Assembly: GCF_030163755.1 (NCBI RefSeq)
Contig: NZ_JASJOE010000032.1
Coordinates: 1-42,203, forward strand
Reading direction: 5' to 3'
Length of the DNA stretch: 42,203 nucleotides
DNA from: Roseicyclus amphidinii
Lineage (GTDB): Bacteria > Pseudomonadota > Alphaproteobacteria > Rhodobacterales > Rhodobacteraceae
This document shows, in pieces, positions 8,248 through 16,484 of this stretch. The position numbers and the translations under genes are program-made. Below the pieces are notes generated by a model that saw only the letters and a list, made by a program, of their open reading frames with translations, was not told the DNA's origin and ran no database searches. Position 1 is the first letter of the stretch; each line of letters starts with the position of its first letter.

Positions 8248-9258
8248 TCAGTCCGTCTCGCGGCTGGCGCGCCGTGCCCGGGTCAGCCGAGCAGCGGCAT
8301 CGCCCAGCGGCGACAGGTCGGTCTCGTCCACCTCGACCTTGTGGGCGGCGAAGGGATCCTCGGTTTCGGGTGCAAGTGTCAGCTCCGCCGGCAGGCGCGC
8401 GCGCAGATCGGCGGTGACCAGCAGGCTTTCCACCGCGATCCCCTCGGCGAAGATGATCTCGTTGCCGTCGAAGACCAGCTGGTAGCTGTCGATATGCCCG
8501 CCTTCCTCGCGCGTGACGGTGGTGCCGTTGACCAGCAGCTCGGCCTTGACCAGCACCTCGGAGCGGCCGGTGCCGATCTCGTCGCGGCGCTGCCAGATGA
8601 ACAGGCGGTGGTGCGGCGACAGGCGCAGGTCTCGGGCGGCGTTGAGCGTGCCCTCGGCGATGCGGATCGGGGCACCCACGCCCACGGCGCGGCGGGTCTG
8701 GTGGCCGATCCAGCGGATCGGTCGGGGCCCGTGGTCGCGGGTCAGGAGCATGTCGCCGACCTGCAGTTCCTCGACCGGGCGCTGTGCGCCGCTGGCGAGC
8801 GTCAGATGCGTTCCCGCATAGAAGCTGACCGAGGCGATGTCGGCGAAGCGGTCCGGGGCCGTCGCCCGCGACGAGCCGATCAGCTCGTATTCCGTGCCGG
8901 GTTTCAGTGGCGACAGCGGCAGAAGGTGCAAAAGCGTGCCGTCCGCCGCGCTGTCATGGCGCAGCACCAGCACCTCGACCATCTCGCCGGCCTCGCCCAT
9001 CAGGCTGTGGCAATCGGCGATGGTCAGTGCTTCGCCCGGCACGCCCACGTCCGAGCCGCGGGCCACGACCTGCCCGCCCGAGGGGCCCTCGCAGATCGTC
9101 AGGCGGCGTGGCTTGGCGTCCCGCGCGAGGCGGTAGACATCGCCGGGAATGGCGGCCACGCCGAGCCCCAGCGCGTCGCCCTCGTTGGCACCGCTGAGCG
9201 CCTGCACGGCGCGGGCGGGAAAGGTCTTGAACCGGAAGAGCGGGGCGAAATCGGACAT
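8248..9258 (-). CDS. Hint (Hedgehog/intein) domain protein
   Basis: The 336-residue protein has an N-terminal region of about 140 residues without a recognisable fold, then a Hint-type module: SFYAGTHLTLASGAQRPVEEL, then GDMLLTRDHGPRPIRWIG, then LSPHHRLF and a long tail with VKAELLVNG and GNEIIFAEGIAVESLL. This arrangement is typical of a Rhodobacterales family often found in several copies per genome. Canonical Hint modules start with Cys; here Ser145 holds that position, so self-cleavage of the Hedgehog type is doubtful. The start MSDFAPLFRF fits the family and lies just downstream of a good promoter at 9287-9315. No signal peptide is visible. Biological role unknown. Confidence 0.9.
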   Translation of the reverse strand: MSDFAPLFRFKTFPARAVQALSGANEGDALGLGVAAIPGDVYRLARDAKPRRLTICEGPSGGQVVARGSDVGVPGEALTIADCHSLMGEAGEMVEVLVLRHDSAADGTLLHLLPLSPLKPGTEYELIGSSRATAPDRFADIASVSFYAGTHLTLASGAQRPVEELQVGDMLLTRDHGPRPIRWIGHQTRRAVGVGAPIRIAEGTLNAARDLRLSPHHRLFIWQRRDEIGTGRSEVLVKAELLVNGTTVTREEGGHIDSYQLVFDGNEIIFAEGIAVESLLVTADLRARLPAELTLAPETEDPFAAHKVEVDETDLSPLGDAAARLTRARRASRETD

Positions 9259-9286
9259 GGAATACAAAACGGCACGAGGATGCACC

Positions 9287-9315
9287 TCGTTAGGGCGCAG
9301 GGGCGCAACGGTCAA
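9287..9315 (-). promoter_or_regulatory. Sigma-70-like promoter of the Hint gene
   Basis: Reading leftward, TTGACC and TAACGA are separated by exactly 17 bases, close to the housekeeping consensus. The predicted start site is about 20 bases before the ATG at 9258. It lies in the 122-bp gap shared with the divergent SDR gene. Confidence 0.55.
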
Positions 9316-9380
9316 GGCTGGCGGCACGCGCCCGGCGTTGCTAGGGAAGACGCCGATCATCGAGAGAGGGAGACAGGGAC

Positions 9381-10160
9381 ATGGAGCTGGGAATTTCGGG
9401 CAAGCGCGCGCTGGTCTGCGCATCCTCCAAGGGGCTCGGCCGCGGCTGCGCCGAGGCGCTGGCCGAGGCCGGTGTGGACCTCGTGCTGAACGCGCGCGGG
9501 GCCGAGGCGCTCGAGGCGACCGCCGAGGCGATCCGCGCCCGCCACGGCGTCGCCGTGACCACGGTCGCCGCCGACATCACCGACGAGGCGGGCCGCGCGC
9601 GCGTGCTCGAGGTCGCGGGCGACCTCGACATTCTCGTGACCAATGCCGGTGGCCCGCCGCCGGGCCTGTGGTCGGACTGGGGCCGCGAGGATTTCATCAA
9701 GGCGCTGGACGCCAACATGCTGACGCCCATCGCGCTCATGACGGCGATCCTGCCCGGCATGATCGACCGCGGCTGGGGCCGGGTGGTGAACATCACCTCG
9801 CAATCGGTCAAGGCGCCGATCCCGCAGCTGGGCCTGTCGAACGCGGCGCGCACCGGGTTGACCGGCTATGTCGCGGGCACCGCGCGGCAGGTGGCGGGCA
9901 AGGGCGTGACCATCAACAACCTGCTGCCCGGCTCGCATGACACCGACCGCGCCGTCGCGCTGGAACGGGGCGTAGCCAAGGCGCAGGATGTCTCGATGGA
10001 AGAGGCGCGCAAGATCCGCTGCAGCTCCATCCCCTCGGGCCGCTACGGCACGATCGAGGAGTTCGGCGCGACCTGCGCCTTCCTCTGCTCGCAGCATGCG
10101 GGCTTCATCGTGGGGCAGAACATCCTGCTCGATGGCGGCCAGACCAACGCCACGATCTGA
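9381..10160 (+). CDS. SDR family oxidoreductase, BKR-like subgroup with altered active site
   Basis: A 259-residue Rossmann-fold protein of the short-chain dehydrogenase/reductase superfamily. The NAG motif (NAGG, residues 88-91) and VVNITS (Ser140) are present, and the C-terminal LLPGSHDTDR and LLDGGQTNATI fit the family. The catalytic Tyr-x3-Lys is replaced: at the correct spacing from Ser140 the sequence reads Ser153-NAA-Arg157, and the glycine-rich loop reads ASSKGLG. These departures are those described for the BKR_like_SDR_like subgroup. It may have a different chemistry or be a binding protein. The ATG follows GGGAGACAGGGAC, a good ribosome binding site. Substrate unknown. Confidence 0.9.
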   Translation: MELGISGKRALVCASSKGLGRGCAEALAEAGVDLVLNARGAEALEATAEAIRARHGVAVTTVAADITDEAGRARVLEVAGDLDILVTNAGGPPPGLWSDWGREDFIKALDANMLTPIALMTAILPGMIDRGWGRVVNITSQSVKAPIPQLGLSNAARTGLTGYVAGTARQVAGKGVTINNLLPGSHDTDRAVALERGVAKAQDVSMEEARKIRCSSIPSGRYGTIEEFGATCAFLCSQHAGFIVGQNILLDGGQTNATI

Positions 10161-10177
10161 CCGGCGCGCGGGCCAGA

Positions 10178-10214
10178 CCCTTGCAAGGGCGTGGGCAGAT
10201 CCTTGCAAGGATCT
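10178..10214. repeat. Two TTGCAA-centred palindromes
   Basis: A perfect 12-nt palindrome (10178-10189, CCCTTGCAAGGG) and a perfect 18-nt palindrome (10197-10214, AGATCCTTGCAAGGATCT) with centres 22 nt apart. No T-run follows on either strand. The same element occurs three times at 23550-23621. It fills the gap between the SDR and the ABC ATPase genes. Confidence 0.85.
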
Positions 10215-10266
10215 TGCGCGCCTGTTACCTGCCATTCCGATTGAATTGATCGGGTATCCCTGTCCC

Positions 10267-11349
10267 ATGGCCGACGCCCCCCGCCTCGAGCTCGAGCATG
10301 TCACCTGCCGTTTCGACGGACGCGAGGTCGTGTCCGACGTCGGCTTTGCCGTGCGCGCGGGCGAGGTGCTGTGCCTGCTGGGTCCGTCGGGCTGCGGCAA
10401 GTCCACCACGCTGCGCGTGATCGCGGGCATCGAGCGGCAGACCGCGGGGGCCGTGCGGGCCGATGGCACGACCCTGTCGGATGCGGCCACGCATCTGCCG
10501 CCCGAGGCGCGCGGCGTCGGGCTGATCTTCCAGGATTTCGCCCTGTTTCCGCATCTGACGGTCGGGCAGAACGTCGCATTCGGCCTGAAAGGCCCGAAAC
10601 CCGAGGTCAGGGCGCGGGTGGAGGAACTGCTCGCCCGCGTCGATCTGGCGGGCTACGCCGATGCCACGCCGCACATGCTGTCGGGCGGCGAGCAGCAGCG
10701 CGTCGCACTCGCCCGCGCGCTGGCGCCCCGGCCGCGGATCATGCTGATGGACGAGCCCTTTTCCGGGCTCGACAACCGCCTGCGCGACGGTATCCGCGAC
10801 GAGACCCTGCAGGTCCTGAAGGAGGAGGGCACCGCCGTCGTTCTCGTGACCCACGAGCCGGAAGAGGCGATGCGCATGGCCGACCAGATCGCGCTGATGC
10901 GTGACGGCCGGATCGTGCAGAAGGGCGCGCCCTACAACATCTACAACGCCCCAGCCGACAAGGCCGCGGCCGCGTTCTTCAGCGATATCAACGTCATCCC
11001 CGGCCGCGTTCAGGGCGCGCTCTGCGACACCGCCTTCGGCCAGTTCCTCGCCCCCGGCCATGCCGACGGCACCGAGGTGGAGATCGTCTTTCGCCCGCAG
11101 CATGTGAAGATCGACTTCGACCGCGGCGGGCGCGGCCCGAACCCCACCCCGCAGGACGGCACGCCCGCCCGCGGCGTGGTGGAGCGCGCGCGCTTCATGG
11201 GCCATGAAAGCCTGGTGGAGTTCCGCATGGATTTCGACGGCGGCATCCTCAAGGCCACGGTCCCCGCCGTCTTCCTGCCCAAGCCGGGCACGCCGCTGTG
11301 GCTGACGGTGCGGCGCGACCGCTGTTTCGTCTTCGCCACGAAGCGGTAG
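10267..11349 (+). CDS. ABC transporter ATP-binding protein (Fe3+/polyamine type)
   Basis: Nucleotide-binding subunit of an ABC importer, 360 residues. Motifs are Walker A GPSGCGKST, Q-loop IFQDFALFPHL, signature LSGGEQQRVALARAL, Walker B IMLMDEPFSGLD and the H-loop VLVTHEPEEA. After the ATPase domain, residues from about 240 form a TOBE-like regulatory region, as in FbpC and PotA. I start at MADAPRLELEHV; the frame is open far upstream inside the SDR gene but that part is not coding. No permease or binding protein gene is adjacent, so the transporter partners must be elsewhere and the substrate is uncertain. Confidence 0.92.
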   Translation: MADAPRLELEHVTCRFDGREVVSDVGFAVRAGEVLCLLGPSGCGKSTTLRVIAGIERQTAGAVRADGTTLSDAATHLPPEARGVGLIFQDFALFPHLTVGQNVAFGLKGPKPEVRARVEELLARVDLAGYADATPHMLSGGEQQRVALARALAPRPRIMLMDEPFSGLDNRLRDGIRDETLQVLKEEGTAVVLVTHEPEEAMRMADQIALMRDGRIVQKGAPYNIYNAPADKAAAAFFSDINVIPGRVQGALCDTAFGQFLAPGHADGTEVEIVFRPQHVKIDFDRGGRGPNPTPQDGTPARGVVERARFMGHESLVEFRMDFDGGILKATVPAVFLPKPGTPLWLTVRRDRCFVFATKR

Positions 11350-11478
11350 GCGCGCGGTTGCCTGCATGCGTTTTGGGGCTTTGATATCCGGCCCGGAGCG
11401 CATACCTATGGTGCCCGGAGACTGTAATGCGAGCCGCTTGGCGGACCCATCGGGCTGTGCGGCGCAAGGGAGACTGAC

Positions 11479-11715
11479 ATGCTCAACAATATCGGACCGG
11501 CAGGCTTGATCCTGATCGCCGTTGTGGTCCTCGTCCTGTTCGGCCGCGGCAAGATCGCGGGCATGATGGGCGAGGTCGGCAAGGGCATCACCGCCTTCAA
11601 GCGTGGCGTCAAGGATTCGACCGAAGAGATCGAGAACGCGTCGAAAACGGCCGATGACGACGGCACTTCGGCCCGCGACGTGACGCCCCGCAGCGGCGAA
11701 CGCGACAACGCCTGA
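11479..11715 (+). CDS. tatA: Sec-independent protein translocase subunit TatA
   Basis: Forms the size-adjustable pore of the twin-arginine pathway, which exports folded proteins across the inner membrane. The 78-residue protein has the N-terminal membrane helix GLILIAVVVLVLFGRGKI with the conserved FGRGKI hinge, then an amphipathic helix (VGKGITAFKRGVKD) and an acidic tail. It is the first gene of tatABC; AAGGGAG precedes the ATG. Confidence 0.95.
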   Translation: MLNNIGPAGLILIAVVVLVLFGRGKIAGMMGEVGKGITAFKRGVKDSTEEIENASKTADDDGTSARDVTPRSGERDNA

Positions 11716-11778
11716 TCGCGGGTTCCGCCTGTCCCGCGTGCAACCGGGGGGCGGTCCGCCTGAACCGCAAGGACGGTC

Positions 11779-12318
11779 ATGCCTGATATCGGCTGGATGG
11801 AGCTTCTCGTGATCGGCGTCGTGGCGCTGATCGTGGTGGGGCCGAAGGATCTTCCGGTGATGTTCCGGAAGCTCGGCCAGTTCACGGGCCGGATCCGGGC
11901 CATGGCGCGGGATTTCCAGCGCGCCATGGATGATGCCGCCGACGAGGCGGGCGTGAGCGAGATCAACCGCGACCTGCGCAAGGCCACGGATTTCGCCCGA
12001 AACCCCCGCAAGGCCGGCATGAGCGCGCTGAAGGAAAGCCTCGGCGACGACCTTGATCTGGGTCTTGACCCCGAGACCTACCCCGAAGGCTCGGAAACGC
12101 GCCGCATCGCCGAGGAAAAGGCCGCCAGGGCGCGCAAGCTGCGCGATGACATCGACGCTCGCCGCAAGGCGCGGGAAGAGCAGGGCGCGACCAGCGAGGA
12201 CAGCGCCGCCGCGGCCGCGGCTGCCGCCCAGGCCCCGCTCGAAGCGCCCGAGCCCGAGGTCACGCAGGACATCGAGCCCGAGCTTGCCCCCGCCCGCACC
12301 GGAACCCCCCAGACATGA
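11779..12318 (+). CDS. tatB: Sec-independent protein translocase subunit TatB
   Basis: Works with TatC as the receptor for twin-arginine signal peptides. The 179-residue protein starts MPDIGWMELLVIGVVALIVV, the usual TatB helix, followed by GPKDLP and an amphipathic helix (FRKLGQFTGRIRAM). The extended charged C-terminus ends in an Ala/Glu/Pro-rich tail typical of alphaproteobacterial TatB. Its stop overlaps the tatC start (ATGA), indicating coupling. Confidence 0.95.
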   Translation: MPDIGWMELLVIGVVALIVVGPKDLPVMFRKLGQFTGRIRAMARDFQRAMDDAADEAGVSEINRDLRKATDFARNPRKAGMSALKESLGDDLDLGLDPETYPEGSETRRIAEEKAARARKLRDDIDARRKAREEQGATSEDSAAAAAAAAQAPLEAPEPEVTQDIEPELAPARTGTPQT

Positions 12319-13181
12319 GCGCAAACGACCCCATCGAGGACAGCTCGGCCCCGCTGGTCGAGCATCTGGCCGAGCTGCGCACGCGGCTGATCCGCGCCGT
12401 GCTGGCCTTCGTCGTGGGCATGGTGGCCATGTTCACCGTGGCCGAGCCGATCCTCGAGTTCATCTCGCAGCCGCTGGCCGAGGTGCTGCGCGCCCGTGGC
12501 GAGGATGCGCGGCTGATCTTCACCGCGCCGCAGGAAAAGTTCTTTGTCCTCGTCCGCATCTCGATCATCATGGGGTTCGCCGTCAGCTTCCCGGTGATCG
12601 CGCACCAGCTGTGGCGCTTCGTGGCGCCCGGCCTCTACAAGTCCGAGAAGGGCGCGATCCTGCCCTTCCTCGTCGCCTCGCCGGTGCTGTTCGCCATCGG
12701 TGCCGCCTTTGCCCATTATGTCGTCACGCCGCTTGCGATGAATTTCTTCATCGGCTTCTCGGATGCGATCCCGGCGCTGGCCAACCTCATCGCGGGCGAC
12801 GGCACCTTCGAGAACCCGGCCGCGGCCGAGGACGGCATCCAGACCGTGTTCCTCGGGTCTGTCCGCGAAAGCCTCGACCTTGCGCTCAAGTTCATCTTCG
12901 CCTTCGGCCTCTGCTTCCAGTTGCCGGTTCTGCTGACGCTGCTGGGCAAGGCCGGTCTGGTCAGCGCCGAGGGGCTGGGCAACGTGCGCAAATGGGCGGT
13001 CGTGGGTATCCTGACGCTGGCCGCGCTGGTGACCCCGCCCGACGTGATCACGCAGGTGATCCTGTTCACGGTGGTCTACGGGCTTTACGAGATCTCGATC
13101 CAGCTCGTGCGCCTCGTGGAGCGTCAGCGCATCAAGCGCATGCGGGCCGAGGGGATCCTGGACGAAGATGAAGAGCTCTGA
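12315..13181 (+). CDS. tatC: Sec-independent protein translocase subunit TatC
   Basis: Polytopic inner-membrane receptor that binds the twin-arginine signal. The 288-residue protein has six predicted membrane helices and the family landmarks HLAELRTRLIRA at the N-terminus, APQEKFFV in the first periplasmic/cytoplasmic junction, and LYKSEKGAILPF before helix three. A cytoplasmic Arg/Glu-rich tail closes it. Last of the tatABC operon and 5 bp before the ATPase gene. Confidence 0.96.
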   Translation: MSANDPIEDSSAPLVEHLAELRTRLIRAVLAFVVGMVAMFTVAEPILEFISQPLAEVLRARGEDARLIFTAPQEKFFVLVRISIIMGFAVSFPVIAHQLWRFVAPGLYKSEKGAILPFLVASPVLFAIGAAFAHYVVTPLAMNFFIGFSDAIPALANLIAGDGTFENPAAAEDGIQTVFLGSVRESLDLALKFIFAFGLCFQLPVLLTLLGKAGLVSAEGLGNVRKWAVVGILTLAALVTPPDVITQVILFTVVYGLYEISIQLVRLVERQRIKRMRAEGILDEDEEL

Positions 13182-13186
13182 CACCG

Positions 13187-14026
13187 ATGGACGACGCCGT
13201 GCTGACCCGCATCGCCGAGGCGCTCGAGCGCCTGCGCCCACCGCCTGCCGCCGCCCCCGACTGGCACGGGGCAGGGGCCTTTGTCTGGCACGCCGACCCC
13301 GACCGGCTGGAGCCCGTGGCGCAGGTGAACCGCGTCGATCTGGAGCTGTTGCAGGGCATCGACCGCTCGCGCGACACGCTGATCGCCAACACCGCGCAAT
13401 TCGCGCGCGGCCTGCCCGCGAACAACGCGCTTTTGTGGGGCGCGCGGGGGATGGGCAAATCTTCGCTGGTCAAGGCGGTGCATGCCGCCTGCGCGGCGGC
13501 TGCGCCCGATCTCAAGCTGGTCGAGGTCCAGCGCGAGGATCTGCCCTCCATCGGGCGGCTTCTGACCCTGTTGCGCGCGGCCCCGGTGCGGGTGATCCTG
13601 TTCTGTGACGACCTGTCGTTTTCCCATGACGACCAGCATTACAAGTCGCTCAAGGCCGTGCTCGACGGCGGGGTCGAGGGGCGGCCGGAGAACGTGATCT
13701 TCTACGCCACCTCGAACCGCCGCCACCTGATGCCGCGCGACATGATCGAGAACGAACGCTCCAGCGCGATCAACCCCTCCGAGGCGGTCGAGGAAAAGGT
13801 CTCGCTCTCCGACCGGTTCGGTCTCTGGCTGGGCTTCCACCCCTGTTCGCAGGACGACTACCTGTCGATGATCCGGGGCTATTGCGCGGCTTACGAGGTG
13901 ACGGTCGAGGACAGCCGCCTTGTGGCCGAGGCGATCGAGTGGCAGGCGACGCGCGGGTCGCGCTCGGGCCGGGTGGCGTGGCAGTTCTTCTGCGATCTCG
14001 CGGGCCGCGAGGGCGTCGCGCTCTGA
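13187..14026 (+). CDS. DUF815-type AAA ATP-binding protein
   Basis: A 279-residue cytoplasmic ATPase of the DUF815 group of the AAA superfamily. The P-loop is WGARGMGKSSLVKAV and the Walker B region VILFCDDLSF; YATSNRRHLMPRDM is the sensor-1 segment. The C-terminal part (SDRFGLWLGFHPCSQDDYL) is highly typical for the group. The biological function is not established. It begins five bases after the tatC stop, so it is likely co-transcribed with tatABC, a linkage common in Rhodobacterales but without a proven export role. Confidence 0.9.
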   Translation: MDDAVLTRIAEALERLRPPPAAAPDWHGAGAFVWHADPDRLEPVAQVNRVDLELLQGIDRSRDTLIANTAQFARGLPANNALLWGARGMGKSSLVKAVHAACAAAAPDLKLVEVQREDLPSIGRLLTLLRAAPVRVILFCDDLSFSHDDQHYKSLKAVLDGGVEGRPENVIFYATSNRRHLMPRDMIENERSSAINPSEAVEEKVSLSDRFGLWLGFHPCSQDDYLSMIRGYCAAYEVTVEDSRLVAEAIEWQATRGSRSGRVAWQFFCDLAGREGVAL

Positions 14027-14030
14027 CCGC

Positions 14031-15158
14031 TCAGCCGGCGCGCGTGGCGCGGATGCGGTCCTCGGCGGCTTGCATGACCCTCAGCGCGCGGCGGTCCATC
14101 ATCCTGCGCCAGACCGGCGGAGCGGTCGCCAGCATCGCCATGATCGGCAGCGCGTAGGGCAGCGTGGGCCCATCGGCGTGCGGGTCGAGCCGGTCATAGG
14201 GCCGGTCGGGGTGCATGTGATGCTCGGAATGGGCGGGGGCGTTCATCATCAGGTATGAGGTGAAGCCGCGCGGGGCGTTCCAGCTGTGATGCGGGCGCAC
14301 GGGCTCAACCCGGCCATTGGGCAGGGTCAGCCGCCGCAGCCCGTAATGCTGGATGTAATCCGACAACAGGATCTGCGCGCCGGTCAGCGCCCCCAGCACG
14401 ATCAGCCCCACGACGCCGACCGGTCCGGCCAGCACGGCCGCCGCGGCAAGGGTCAGCACCGCGCCGCCGACCCAGAGGGCGTAAGGCGTCCGCCAGCCCT
14501 GCGCCGGAAGGCCGCGGCGCGCGCGCCGCTCGATCTCGCAGGCGAGCCCGGCCCGGAACGACCCTTGCCAGGCGCGCGGCAGGTAGGTCCAGAAGCCCTC
14601 ACCGGGCAGGGGGGTGTTGGGATCGTCGGCGGTGCCGACATGGCGGTGATGCACCAGCCTGTGCGCCGAGACATGATGCCCGAAACCGACCGAGGCATAG
14701 ACCGCCGCGCCGAGCGCACGCAGAAGCGGCGCGCTGCGGTGGATCAGCTCATGCGCGTTGGGGTGGCTGACCTGCCCGAAAAAGCTGGCCGTGGCGATCA
14801 GCAGCGCGATCTTTCCGCCCGGCGACAGGGCCGGGTGCGACAGGCCGATGAGCACCAGCGGCAGGAGCGCGAGATGGGTCAACCCCAGCGCAAGCGAGAG
14901 ACCGTCGGACCAAGGCGCATGGTCGTGGTCCTGCGCGCGCGGCGGCGCCAGCAGCCGGTCCATCGCGGCCGCGACGAGCGTCAGCCAGACCAGCGCCAGC
15001 ACCGCCCCCATGTCCCAGCCCATCGCGCCGAGCGCGATCAGCAGGGCCGGTGTCAGCGCGGCAAGCGCGTAGCGGGCAATGACGGGCATGCGGCGGGCCC
15101 CGAACCGTTGACGATACTCTTCACCAGCCAAGATGGCATGAAATACGGGTGAATCCAT
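14031..15158 (-). CDS. alkB: AlkB-type alkane 1-monooxygenase / membrane fatty-acid hydroxylase
   Basis: Integral-membrane di-iron enzyme that oxidises the terminal carbon of alkanes or related chains with O2 and a rubredoxin/ferredoxin donor. Of 375 residues, the histidine clusters are HELIH (136-140), HRLVHH (166-171), DYIQHYGL (267-274) and HSEHH (310-314), the set expected for AlkB. Several hydrophobic segments flank them. The first ATG is supported by AAAGGAAGG just upstream. No rubredoxin gene is nearby, and no alkane regulator, so the substrate might be a lipid rather than an alkane. It is divergent from ftsY. Confidence 0.85.
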   Translation of the reverse strand: MDSPVFHAILAGEEYRQRFGARRMPVIARYALAALTPALLIALGAMGWDMGAVLALVWLTLVAAAMDRLLAPPRAQDHDHAPWSDGLSLALGLTHLALLPLVLIGLSHPALSPGGKIALLIATASFFGQVSHPNAHELIHRSAPLLRALGAAVYASVGFGHHVSAHRLVHHRHVGTADDPNTPLPGEGFWTYLPRAWQGSFRAGLACEIERRARRGLPAQGWRTPYALWVGGAVLTLAAAAVLAGPVGVVGLIVLGALTGAQILLSDYIQHYGLRRLTLPNGRVEPVRPHHSWNAPRGFTSYLMMNAPAHSEHHMHPDRPYDRLDPHADGPTLPYALPIMAMLATAPPVWRRMMDRRALRVMQAAEDRIRATRAG

Positions 15159-15226
15159 GGCCTTCCTTTCATCCGTCCGGCGTATTAGGTGGAAAAGGTC
15201 AAGAATTGGTGAAAGGCCGCGCGCCC

Positions 15227-16414
15227 ATGTCCTTCTTCAAGAAGCTCAAGGACCGGATGCTCCGATCCTCGTCGAAGATCGACGAGGGGCTCGACGCGAT
15301 CATCGAGGAGGGCGCGGTCGAGGAGCCACCGAAGGAGCCCGAGCAGCGGGACACGGCCAAGGCTGTCCCTGCGCCACAAAGCCGGCCCGAGCCCGAGCCT
15401 GAACCGGCCCCTGCGCGGCAGGTGGAGGCAGACCCGGACCCCGCCCCCGTGCCCCCCGCCGAGCTCGAGCCGATCCGGGTCGAGGAGCTGGCCCCGACGC
15501 CCGCCGACACCCCGGCCGCCACGGCCCGGCCCGGCCTGTTGGGCCGGCTCATGGGCCGCAGCGCCGAGCCGCGCCGCGCGCTTGACGACGCGATGCTGGA
15601 ACAGCTCGAAGAGCTGCTGATCTCGGCCGACATGGGCGTGGACACCGCCCTGCGCGTGACCGCCAACATGGCCGAGGGGCGGTATGGCCGCCTGATGTCG
15701 GCCAGTGATATCAAGGGCTTGCTGGCGACCGAGATCGCCCGCGTGATGGAGCCTGTCGCCCGCCCGATGCCGCTTTACCCCAAGACCCCGCAGGTGGTGC
15801 TGGTGGTGGGTGTGAACGGGTCCGGCAAGACCACGACCATCGGCAAGCTCGCCAGCCAGTTCAAGGCGGCGGGCAAATCCGTGGTGATCGCCGCAGGCGA
15901 CACGTTCCGCGCCGCGGCGGTCGAACAGCTGCAGGTCTGGGGCGAGCGCGCGGGCGTGCCGGTGCTGACCGCGCCCGAAGGGTCGGACCCCGCTGCGCTG
16001 GCCTATGACGCGATGACACGGGCCGAGGCCGAAGGTGCCGACCTGCTGATGATCGACACGGCGGGCCGGTTGCAGAACCGCGCCGACCTGATGGAGGAGC
16101 TGGCCAAGATCGTCCGCGTGATCCGCAAGAAGGACCCCGACGCGCCGCACAACACGCTTCTGGTGCTCGATGCGACCACCGGGCAGAACGCCGTGAGCCA
16201 GGTGAAGACCTTTCAAGCCATGGCCGATGTCTCGGGCCTTGTGATGACCAAGCTGGACGGCACCGCCAAGGGCGGCGTCCTCGTGGCGCTGGCGGACCAG
16301 TTCGGCCTGCCGATCCACGCGATAGGGGTGGGGGAGCAGATTGACGATTTGCAACCTTTCGACCCGCAGGATTTCGCCAACGCTCTGGTTGGGGTTGAAG
16401 ATTTCCCGCAATGA
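15227..16414 (+). CDS. ftsY: Signal recognition particle receptor FtsY
   Basis: GTPase receptor that docks the SRP-ribosome complex at the membrane for insertion of membrane proteins. The 395-residue protein begins [11 protein letters not shown], a membrane-targeting amphipathic start, followed by an acidic and Pro-rich A domain to about residue 100 and then the NG domain with [33 protein letters not shown] and [11 protein letters not shown] start at the ATG giving the standard MSFFKKL; a GTG six codons upstream is possible. It is divergent from alkB. Confidence 0.96.
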   Translation: MSFFKKLKDRMLRSSSKIDEGLDAIIEEGAVEEPPKEPEQRDTAKAVPAPQSRPEPEPEPAPARQVEADPDPAPVPPAELEPIRVEELAPTPADTPAATARPGLLGRLMGRSAEPRRALDDAMLEQLEELLISADMGVDTALRVTANMAEGRYGRLMSASDIKGLLATEIARVMEPVARPMPLYPKTPQVVLVVGVNGSGKTTTIGKLASQFKAAGKSVVIAAGDTFRAAAVEQLQVWGERAGVPVLTAPEGSDPAALAYDAMTRAEAEGADLLMIDTAGRLQNRADLMEELAKIVRVIRKKDPDAPHNTLLVLDATTGQNAVSQVKTFQAMADVSGLVMTKLDGTAKGGVLVALADQFGLPIHAIGVGEQIDDLQPFDPQDFANALVGVEDFPQ

Positions 16415-16484
16415 TCCACACCCCCTGTGAGTGGATCGGAGCGCGCCCCCGCGGCGTGCTTCCCCCAGCCCGGACCCTCTGTGC

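Noticed and set aside
5510-8485. 991-codon rightward open frame
   Set aside because: Spans several real leftward genes (VOC, prfC, Hint) as an antisense frame; no domains.
16417-16439. Imperfect GATCCAC/GTGGATC hairpin after ftsY
   Set aside because: Short stem and no T-run; not enough for a terminator call.
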